Positions 54,381 to 64,000 of a stretch of 64,000 bases of DNA are shown in pieces. The position numbers were made by a program, and so were the translations under genes. Source of the DNA: Tipula vernalis (taxonomy: Eukaryota; Arthropoda; Insecta; Diptera; Tipulidae); contig OY282558.1 of assembly GCA_958295665.1 (NCBI GenBank), forward strand, positions 188,024,015-188,088,014, in the 5' to 3' direction. The notes beneath the pieces were generated by a model that searched no databases, was not told the DNA's origin, and was given only the letters and a program-made list of their open reading frames with translations. The stretch's first letter is position 1; each line of letters starts with the position of its first letter.

Positions 54381-57300
54381 AAAATACACCCAAAACAACT
54401 ACTTGTGGTCACGCCAATTCGGTAAGTACAGCAATCCTTCCAACAGCTCAGATAAAGGTAGAGAAATTTAACGGCGAATGGCAACTATGTCGAGCGCTGC
54501 TTGATTCCGGCTCGCAAACCTCATTTGTAACAAAGGAATGCTTCCAACGACTTGGTTTAAAAAGGGAGAATGGGCGAATTTGGATAAAGGGCCTGAATGA
54601 TGTCACTTCGGAAGTATCGAAAGGCGCAGCAACGATTTGTATAAAATCCCGAATGGACAAGGCAAGTTACATGACAACAGCGAGAGTGCTCATAGTACCT
54701 AACATTTCTTCGTATTATCCCTCGATTCACGAAATGACCGATCTGAAAGGTTTGGACAAATTAGAGCTAGCGGATCCGCTCTTTAATAAGGAAGGTAAAA
54801 TAGATATACTACTCTACTCGGTAGTGACTTATTTTTTGAAATTCTTTGTGATGGCAAAGAATATATTCCGAGGACAAAACTTGTTTCTGACAATACAAGG
54901 CTAGGGTGGGTGATAACAGGTACGCCAATTCAAATGGAAGTTGGCAAGGAAAGGGTTCCAGTTAGTCTCCACTTAGACGTAGATTTAGCTCTTCGAAAAT
55001 TTTGGGGGATCGAGGAGATCAACGTTGTCGCTCCTTATACTAAGGAAGAAAGATATTGTGTTGAACATTTTCAAACCACTGTGCAACGAGATAAGGACGG
55101 AAGGCACATTATGAGTTTGCCTTTCAAATCAGGTTTGCCGAGACTGGGAAATTCCAAGGGAATGGCAGTTAAGAGAATGCATAATTTAGAAAAGAGGTTC
55201 GCACGTGATACTGCATTCAAACAAAATTATGTAGAGTTCCTGGACGAGTATTTTAAACTAGCATACATGAAGGTATCACGAGATGCTGATGCCGAACAAT
55301 ATTTTTTACCGCATCATGGAGTGATTAAGGAGAGTAGTACCAGGACGAAATTGCGCTTTATATTCGATGGATCAGCCAAAACAGTACAATGTAAATCGCT
55401 CAATAATGAATTGACAGTAGGGCCAACGGTTCAATCTAGCTTAGTAGAATTAATACTTAGATTTCGCATTCATAAATATGTATTTACGGCCGATATTGAA
55501 AAAATGTTTCGGCAAATATGGGTCAACGCTAAAGACGCAGAATATCAAAAAATTGTTTGGAGAAAGAAACCACATAAAGAACTTCAATTCTCTAAGCTTT
55601 TAACCGTTACCTATGGTATGTCATCCGCTCCATTCTTAGCTACGCAAACGCTAAATCAGCTAGCAGTAGATATCAATTAGAATACCCGAAGGCTTCAGAA
55701 ATACTACGTCTTGATTTCTATGTTGATTACCTTATGTCAGGAACCAGCACTCGTGAGGATGCTGAAATGATTATCCGAGATTTAATCACTATGATGGGAA
55801 AGGGAGGTTTCCATCTTCGAAAGTGGTCATCAAATTGTGAGCAACTTATGCAAATTATTCCCGAAGCAGACCGAGATACCTCAATTTTGGAGTTTGAAGG
55901 CGACTCTCAAGCCATTTCGATACTGTATGTGAAATATTCCCCAAAAAGCGACAGTTTTCAGTTCAAGGTGAAGTTGGAAGAAAATGAATTAACGAAGCGG
56001 TATATGTTATACGAGGCATCAAAAATTTTTGATCCGATTGGTTGGTTGTCACCAACTATAATAAAAATAAAAATTCTTTTCCAGAAACTGTGGTTATTAG
56101 GTGTTGATTGCGATGAACAAAAAACCTGATAAAACTTAAAGATATCAGAATACATAGATGGTTGTACACTGAAGTAGGGGAACTAGAGTTGCATGGATTT
56201 GCTGATGCTTCCGAATTAGCTTATGCAGCAGTAATCTAAAGTAGAGTGAAAGGAAAAACTGGTTTCCGCATGTATATTGTTGCTGCAAAAACAAAGGTTG
56301 CACCAATTAAAACAATTACCATACCATGCCTGGAGCTTTGCGCGTCAGTATTGCTGACCAAATTAATGAACTCGGTATTAGATATATTCAAGGGTTTAAA
56401 AGTTATTAATTTTCGATTGTGAACCGACTCAACTATTGTGCTCAATTGGATCTCTTTATGTCCAAGCAAGTGGCAATCTTTTGTGTCTAACGGAGTCTCT
56501 TACATTCTTCAACATACAAACCGGAGTTAATGGAGCCACGTACCATCAATGGACAATCTAGCTGATTGCTCGTCGAGAGGCCTGTTTCCGGAGGAATTGG
56601 TAGAGCACAACTTATGGTGGAATAGCCCGCATTGGTTAATGAAAGCAGAGGTAGAATGGCCAAACAAAAGGAATAAAAGCTAAATACGGCGGTGTTGGTC
56701 AATAATGAAAACAGTGACGACTGGCTTTGGAGTCTCATCGCAAGATGCTCAAAATTTTCGAAGGTGATAGCTGTTATTGTTCGAATGTTATTATTATTTC
56801 GGAAGAAAGGTGAATCCAGAATAGCAGAGAGTCTAGAATTTTCACCACAATACAATGAGGTAACCAAGATGAATTTAATTTGGTGATGCGACGAGCCCAA
56901 CTTTGCAGTTTTGCTTCGGAGATCAATGCCCTAACTAAAAATAAACATATTTGTAAAAGATCAAAATTAACGAGTCTTTTCCCCTTTGTAGACAAAGTTG
57001 GTTTATCACGAGTTGGTGGCAGATTAAGTAACGCAGATGTTCCTTACGCAATGAAGCACCCTATTATTCTTCCAGCTAGGCATCATTTAACAACATTAAT
57101 AGTCAGAGACGAACACATCAAGCAATTACATGCTGGTCCAAAGGTTTTGATGACCACATTAAAATAAAAGTACCACATTTTATGGGGCAAAGATGAAAAG
57201 CGCGCAGTGATTCGGAGATGTGTCAAGTATGTTCGCTTGAAGGCACAACAACAACAACAGCAGCAGCTCATGGGACAATTGCCACAAGCTCGAGTAATTT

Positions 57301-58154
57301 ACCAAAGGCCATTCTTTACCACGGGAGTGGATTACGCAGGGCCACTATACATCAAGTCTTCGAGACCTCGAGGTGCGAAAACCATAAAGGCTTATTTGGC
57401 GCTTTTCGTATGCATGGCTACAAAGGCTGTACACCTAGAGTTGGTGTGTGATATTACTATTGAGGCGTTCCTAGCAGCTCTGCGAAGATTCCATGTTCGA
57501 CGATGAATATGCGGCATAATATATAGTGACAATGGTTCCAATTTTATCGGCGCAGAAAGAGTATCAAAAGACACAGTTATAATGAAATATTGTACAACTC
57601 ACAGTATAGAATGGCATTTTATACCACCAGCTGCTCAAAATTTTGGAGGTTTATGGGAGGCAGCCATAAAATCTACAAAATTTTGTTTAAAACAGGTGAT
57701 AGGAGAATCACGTCTTACTTATGTGGAGATGGCAACATTGCTGATTGAAATAGAGGTCATCCTTAATTCACGACCACTATGAGAAATGACACCGGACGAT
57801 ATGGATCATCTAACTCCTGGACATTTTCTAATCGGGCAGCCTATTACATTGTTACCGGATCCAAATCTGCTACATATTAAGGAAAACCGGCTGTCAAGGT
57901 GGCAACATATACAGGAAATGATCCAACATTTCTGGCAGAGGTGGAATAAAGAATATTTATTGTCGCTACAACAACGCCAGAAATGGACAACACCAACAGC
58001 AAATCTAGCCATAGATGATCTAGTAGTTGTCATTGAAAAAGATGTTCCACCTGCCAGATGGCTCATGGGTCGCATTATTAAGATAATTCCAGGTCCGGAT
58101 GGATTAGTACGAGTTTTGCGAGTTAAAACCAAACTTGGTGAAATTGTTCGGTGA
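54381..58154 (+). pseudogene. pol: BEL2 pol: protease to integrase, broken
   Basis: The protease motif is LLDSGSQTSFVT (near 54490-54530). RT runs through 54910-55680 and 55734-56129, but the catalytic box reads FYVDYLMSG at 55716-55742: the second Asp of YVDD is Tyr. A frameshift lies near 54810 and another near 55670. A deletion at about 56125 removes the RT/RNase H linker. RNase H (LHGFADASELAYAAVI then TAA) has stops at 56238 and 56420 and others. Integrase has a zinc region, a Gln run from CAA/CAG repeats at 57248-57268, VDYAGP, a TGA at 57504, SDNGSNF and GLWEAAIKS, then a TGA at 57780 before EMTPDDMDHLTPGHF and the C-terminal domain. It ends at TKLGEIVR, 58154. Confidence 0.88.
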
Positions 58155-58209
58155 ATCTCAAAAATTTGGTTTGTTACCTTCTGACTCGGTAGAGACAATG
58201 GGTGCGGGA

Positions 58210-58652
58210 TGTTCAGGATCACCAGGAGCTGAAAACAAAAATATAAAAATGTGAACACTGAATTATTTGATAATTTATACTTATCTTATACTTATATTTT
58301 TCTAATACTATTTTACTTCTATTTTTCTTCTTGAATTAATTTTCCATTTTCTGAAATTGAATTAATTACAAATTAAAATAATTTAAATATTGTAAAAGTT
58401 AAATTAAAGCGACCAAAAACTTACCTATATTGTCATTAGAATATAACAGCTGTTTATTGTTTTTTTATATAGTCGATAAGAAGTCAATCTAGACTATTGA
58501 CAATATTATAGAAGTTCTACGTTCTGATCGCACTGCCATCTATGGTTGAACCTCGATGACTTGCTTAAATTAAATACCTTAAACTCATTCAGCATTTCGA
58601 AATAATGGTGAATTCGGTTTTTTTTAAGTATTTAGCGCACTTAAGTTTAATA
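58210..58652 (+). repeat. 3' LTR of BEL2, truncated
   Basis: It copies 52217-52630 with a ~36-bp insert (AAACAAAAATATAAAAATGT...) after CAGGAGCTGA and about a dozen mismatches. It is cut at AGTTTAATAA by the hexamer array. Confidence 0.9.
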
Positions 58653-61003
58653 ATGATGGTGATGGTGACGGTGATGATGATGGTGGTGGTGATGGTGATG
58701 GTTATGGTTATGGTGATGGTGATGGTGATGGTGATGGTGATGGTGATGGTGATGGTGATGGTGATGGTGATGGTGATGGTGATGGTGATGGTGATGGTGA
58801 TGGTGATGGTGATGGTGATGGTGATGGTGATGGTGATGGTGATGGTGATGGTGATGGTGATGGTGATGGTGATGGTGATGGTGATGGTGATGGTGATGGT
58901 GATGGTGATGGTGATGGTGATGGTGATGGTGATGGTGATGGTGATGGTGATGGTGATGGTGATGGTGATGGTGATGGTGATGGTGATGGTGATGGTGATG
59001 GTGATGGTGATGGTGATGGTGATGGTGATGGTGATGGTGATGGTGATGGTGATGGTGATGGTGATGGTGATGGTGATGGTGATGGTGATGGTGATGGTGA
59101 TGGTGATGGTGATGGTGATGGTGATGGTGATGGTGATGGTGATGGTGATGGTGATGGTGATGGTGATGGTGATGGTGATGGTGATGGTGATGGTGATGGT
59201 GATGGTGATGGTGATGGTGATGGTGATGGTGATGGTGATGGTGATGGTGATGGTGATGGTGATGGTGATGGTGATGGTGATGGTGATGGTGATGGTGATG
59301 GTGATGGTGATGGTGATGGTGATGGTGATGGTGATGGTGATGGTGATGGTGATGGTGATGGTGATGGTGATGGTGATGGTGATGGTGATGGTGATGGTGA
59401 TGGTGATGGTGATGGTGATGGTGATGGTGATGGTGATGGTGATGGTGATGGTGATGGTGATGGTGATGGTGATGGTGATGGTGATGGTGATGGTGATGGT
59501 GATGGTGATGGTGATGGTGATCGTGATGGTGATCGTGATGGTAATAGTGATGGTGATGTGGTGATGGTGATGGTAATGGTGATGGTGATGGTGATGGTGA
59601 TGGTGATGGTGATGGTGATGGTGATGTGGTGATGGTGATGGTGATGTGGTGATGGTGAGGTGATGGTGATGGTGATGGTGATGGTGATGGTGATGGTGAT
59701 GGTGATGGTGATGGTGATGGTGATGGTGATGGTGATGGTGATGGTGATGGTGATGGTGAATGGTGATGGTGATGGTGATGGTGATGGTGATGGTGATGGT
59801 GATGGTGATGGTGATGGTGATGGTGATGGTGATGGTGATGGTGATGGTGATGGTGATGGTGATGGTGATGGTGATGGTGATGGTGATGGTGATGGTGATG
59901 GTGATGGTGATGGTGATGGTGATGGTGATGGTGATGGTGATGGTGATGGTGATGGTGATGGTGATGGTGATGGTGATGGTGATGGTGATGGTGATGGTGA
60001 TGGTGATGGTGATGGTGATGGTGATGGTGATGGTGATGGTGATGGTGATGGTGATGGTGATGGTGATGGTGATGGTGATGGTGATGGTGATGGTGATGGT
60101 GATGGTGATGGTGATGGTGATGGTGATGGTGATGGTGATGGTGATGGTGATGGTGATGGTGATGGTGATGGTGATGGTGATGGTGATGGTGATGGTGATG
60201 GTGATGGTGATGGTGATGGTGATGGTGATGGTGATGGTGATGGTGATGGTGATGGTGATGGTGATGGTGATGGTGATGGTGATGGTGATGGTGATGGTGA
60301 TGGTGATGGTGATGGTGATGGTGATGGTGATGGTGATGGTGATGGTGATGGTGATGGTGATGGTGATGGTGATGGTGATGGTGATGGTGATGGTGATGGT
60401 GATGGTGATGGTGATGGTGATGGTGATGGTGATGGTGATGGTGATGGTGATGGTGATGGTGATGGTGATGGTGATGGTGATGGTGATGGTGATGGTGATG
60501 GTGATGGTGATGGTGATGGTGATGGTGATGGTGATGGTGATGGTGATGGTGATGGTGATGGTGATGGTGATGGTGATGGTGATGGTGATGGTGATGGTGA
60601 TGGTGATGGTGATGGTGATGGTGATGGTGATGGTGATGGTGATGGTGATGGTGATGGTGATGGTGATGGTGATGGTGATGGTGATGGTGATGGTGATGGT
60701 GATGGTGATGGTGATGGTGATGGTGATGGTGATGGTGATGGTGATGGTGATGGTGATGGTGATGGTGATGGTGATGGTGATGGTGATGGTGATGGTGATG
60801 GTGATGGTGATGGTGATGGTGATGGTGATGGTGATGGTGATGGTGATGGTGATGGTGATGGTGATGGTGATGGTGATGGTGATGGTGATGGTGATGGTGA
60901 TGGTGATGGTGATGGTGATGGTGATGGTGATGGTGATGGTGATGGTGATGGTGATGGTGATGGTGATGGTGATGGTGATGGTGATGGTGATGGTGATGGT
61001 GAT
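58653..61003 (+). repeat. (GATGGT)n hexanucleotide array, ~2.35 kb
   Basis: Two nearly perfect arrays (about 58695-59520 and 59761-61003) flank an irregular part (59521-59760) with GATGTGGT, GATCGT and GATGGTAAT variants. The first 40 bases are also irregular. Long frames of MV, GD, SP, IT or H repeats on both strands are products of the repeat and not genes. Confidence 0.97.
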
Positions 61004-61640
61004 GTGTGTTGGCATGATGGTATGACGGTAAGATGGTGCAATATTGTTATGTTATGTTCATTAGACTGTACGATGGTTTTATTTCAAGTTGCTATGATGG
61101 TACGATGGTATGACGGTGGTGGTGTGATAGTATGATTGTAAGATGTTACGAAGATTTGATGGTATGATGCTACGACCTTATCATGATGAGATTTGCGTAC
61201 TTACTTCAGTTGTTACTTAAAACTACAGTTACTTTTCAACTTCTTGCGCTACATATTCAAATAATCACATGAAAATGTATTATGAAAGATTGTTCTACTT
61301 AATTTTTTTTTTTTGGCAAGCATTAAGCTTTACCGTCTGCAAATCGTTTTATAGCAAATTGTTCCTCTATTAGGTCAATAAAAATTCCCAGAACTTTGAA
61401 TAAAGCAAAATTTATTTAAAAAGCAGAGACAGGAACGACACAACCGTGGGCTTCATTTCCAAGTTAGAGCTGGGGGGAAGTGGGAGATACGAGACTGAAC
61501 GATGAACGAGGAAAATATAATTAGGGTTAAGTTGTGGAGTAAGTTTAGGGTTAAGTTGGAGATTGTGTTGAGTGTTGAGAAGAAAGTTGATTTGGGGTTG
61601 AATTGGTGACTAAGTTGAGGGTACGGTTACCCTCAACTTT
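61004..61640 (-). repeat. inverted copy of the two-block degenerate repeat
   Basis: ATGGTATGACGG words (61004-61190) come first and GGGTTAAGTTGGAG words (61515-61620) later. This is the reverse of 20766-21280. About 300 bp of unrelated sequence separates the blocks here. Confidence 0.5.
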
Positions 61641-61650
61641 GTCACCAATT
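61601..61650. repeat. near-perfect 23-bp hairpin
   Basis: AATTGGTGACTAAGTTGAGG plus GTA pairs with its inverted copy at 61628-61650 at 22 of 23 positions around a four-base loop (CGGT). Confidence 0.9.
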
Positions 61651-61651
61651 T

Positions 61652-64000
61652 GATAAAATTTTAGTATTCATTTACACCAATAGATTAACCAAATAATGTT
61701 ATCAAACTGAAAACGATATCCCATCAGCCATATGACAGAATCAAAATAAACCTATAAACATAACGGTAAAATCGAGATTTCATGAAAATACTCTCAAGTG
61801 AAAATATTTTGCTCCCCAGAATAACGTTTTTTCGTCAATCGAACAAATTAAAAGCAAAAAAACAATTTTTTCTCTTTGTGCATAGACTCGTTATGATTCC
61901 TGTGAATAAATCTGTGTTTGACTATAAACTAAGAGCTATAATAAACTAAATAGCAAATAATAACGGTTAGATAGCTCGCTAATCGATAATATTTACATAA
62001 AAAAGTGAAAAAGTTAATGCTTGTTGAAGTATTTTCTTTTCCATAACGTAGAGACATTAACGAAAATACAAAATTTTGTAGAATAAGTTTCATAGGTGGC
62101 GTGAGTCTGAAGATAGCGCTTAGCGAATCATCTTGTTTGCTATTGTATAATACACGTCGTAGTTTATTAGGTAGCAATAAATTAATAATGGGCGCTCAGG
62201 TGTTTACTAACTATGGAGTAATTAAAGATTGTTGAAGAGAAGAAACAATAACATTTCAAGAATAATAGAATTGCCAGAAAGGAGAATCAAAAAACCGTAA
62301 AGGTATTTTAAATAGCATTAAAAACCATAACTTAACAAAATTAAATTCGGTCTGAACGATCTAATAAGGAACATGGGTCTAGCTATACAATTCGACGATA
62401 TTTTTGACGGCTTTTGTTTTGCGTTAGATATGTACATGTTAATTTATTTAAATGTCTTATAAGGCTATCAATGTTATTAACTTAATATCACTTGTAAATA
62501 AAAGTTTTCAGCGTTTAAAGTATTTATTTATGTAAAAGTTAAAAAGGAGATACACTAATAAGAATAACTTAAAATTGTTGATCCATAAATTCTTGTCCCG
62601 AAAGACTCTTTCAAAAAATATACAAAATGGAATGAACTACCAGAACCCACCCACTCTCAACATAAATCAATTTCCTTTCCTTTTACGTAGACCTTTGATT
62701 TATAATAATCTAATTACATATTATTGTAAACAAATATTATTTTTCCTAAGGTTCTTTTTATATTGTTATTAATTTATTTTTGGTAATATCATAATAACAT
62801 TGTTATTTTTGGGCAAAACAAAAATATTTTTGCATTTAGAAATATAATATATAATACAATAACAAGTCATTTTGAATTCGACAAAGATGCGATTAGTTTT
62901 CTTAAAGTTGAAATATCAGTACATTACATTACTACTTATATTTAATAATTATGTCACCTTTAATGAAATATTTCAATTTTAACTACAAAATTAAAACTTG
63001 ACAAACTTTTATAATTAGATTTAATTGAAGTGCTGTTTTCATAGTGGATCCTTACAAAATTACAAAACTAAATAAACTTTTGCACGTATGTAACTAGTCA
63101 TCACATTAACACTATGTTATATTTTTACATTATTAATAAAAATTTTAATGAACACGAACGATAATAATCTTTTATAAAAGTTAATCCTATCAATTAGACA
63201 TAAAGTTTCATTTTACACACAAGCGCACTATAAAAACGTACTCTACATTTTGGCGAAAGTCACATATTGCATGTACCAACCGAATAGTCTCACAAAAAAT
63301 TTTTGTGTTTTATTGTACATCTCGTAATATCTCTTTATGTATTTATTATATATGTCGCACATGTAATAAGCGTAATAAACATAAAAATGTAAGAAAAGAC
63401 TTGGATATATTCAGCTGACTAAATATACCGTTGTGTTGTACAGTACTGTATTAATGATGAAAATGATGAGATTTTATTAAAATGCGATAATTTTATAGTG
63501 GTTTTAAAGAAATGTTAATTAACAAACATTAAAAAACAATCATCTTTGCATATAGAACACCATTTTATTGGTAACAATTTCAAATTTGTATCTCGTGTCC
63601 ATAGGCTAACTCACGGTGCTATATGAGTTAACCTTAAACTGGGTTAAAGTGTTAATTGTATCTCGCTGATAATCGAAAAAACTGGAGACCCAATCGCTAA
63701 TGGTGTATCCGGATGTTAGGCGCTCTCCAGATTTATAGTAGCCTTTGTTACGGCCAGCCTAAATTCTTCTAAATTCAACTAACAAAAAAATGAAAAAAAA
63801 CAATGAAATTTTGAATTTAATCAGCAATAAGATTATGCGTCGATGGTAGTATACGTCAGCCTGTAAATCGAGTTAAATAATCAGTATATAATGTATATAC
63901 TAGAATGGTATTCATATATTTTTTTTATTAGTCGATGAACTTATTGTTTTGTTGTAATTATATCACTCACATTTACCACGGTTTTTATCTTGGCAATGCA
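61652..64000. other. AT-rich region without recognisable genes
   Basis: Short frames at 61929-62177 (minus) and 62575-62772 (plus) show no domain, no low-AT coding bias and no family resemblance. I see no RNA gene or transposon coding. Confidence 0.5.

Larger units (their letters stand above)
52217..58652 (+). mobile_element. BEL/Pao retrotransposon BEL2, degenerate, 3' LTR truncated
   Basis: The 5' LTR is 52217-52745 (TGTTCAGG to GTACA) and the 3' LTR starts at 58210 after a purine tract (GACAATGGGTGCGGGA). The 3' copy carries a ~36-bp insert near its start and stops after AGTTTAATAA at 58652, where the hexamer array begins; about 125 bp is lost. About a dozen substitutions separate the aligned ~400 bp, so the insertion is older than the two young gypsy elements. 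Gag-pol is colinear with BEL1 but heavily broken. Confidence 0.92.

Noticed and set aside
58589..61135. Long frames of MV, GD, SP, IT and His repeats on both strands
   Set aside because: They arise from the stop-free GATGGT hexamer in any frame; there are no start context, domains or composition of a gene.
61929..62772. Short frames near the right end as host genes
   Set aside because: They are under 85 codons in AT-rich DNA without domains or splice-supported extension.

Overview
This is eukaryotic, AT-rich, repeat-dominated DNA. I found no host protein-coding gene that I could support. The transposon families, the short AT-rich spacers and the RNA primers used (tRNA-Lys-like, tRNA-Tyr) suggest a higher dipteran insect, but the species cannot be read from the window. 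The most economical description is a heterochromatin-like nest of retrotransposons of several ages.

Layout. 1-11890 is a recent Ty3/gypsy element of the Osvaldo/Ulysses type with very long LTRs (about 2.68 kb). Its left LTR is cut by the window edge, its gag and pol are intact, and its two LTR copies are almost identical. It sits inside the gag of a BEL/Pao element (BEL1, 11891-16822) whose gag-pol is broken. BEL1 ends in a patchwork containing a tRNA-Tyr 3' half joined to an inverted BEL-type LTR (17380-17975). A solo LTR related to the long-LTR gypsy lies at 18905-20761 with a perfect 4-bp duplication. 20766-25900 holds degenerate repeats, a TA array, a dispersed repeat, a decayed BEL fragment and a candidate terminal-inverted-repeat element.

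26424-31731 is a second young gypsy element. Its LTRs differ by one 3-bp indel and it is flanked by TACA, but its gag-pol has one in-frame stop and a frame-broken pol end. 31793-38640 is a nested pair of LINEs: a full-length-looking 5.3-kb RNase H-type LINE (32995-38303) inserted in the RT of another LINE, with an 11-bp duplication. 39420-48957 is a chain of old fragments: LINE ORF1, an inverted BEL piece, a mag/K02A2.6-like gypsy and another BEL. 50500-50880 is a mariner transposase remnant.

52217-58652 is BEL2, a same-family relative of BEL1, with a 529-bp 5' LTR, a tRNA-Tyr primer site, a mutated polymerase and a 3' LTR cut short where a 2.35-kb GATGGT hexamer array (58653-61003) begins. 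The remainder to 64000 is degenerate repeat and AT-rich sequence without recognisable genes.

The genes do not form a host pathway. Each retroelement encodes its own capsid (gag), protease, reverse transcriptase, RNase H and, for the LTR elements, integrase. Only the first gypsy element looks coding-complete; the second is close to it. The most unusual signals are the extended tRNA-Tyr match next to the inverted LTR, the conserved antisense intron-like block in BEL-type LTRs, the repeated hairpin motif in the first element's leader, and the giant hexamer array.
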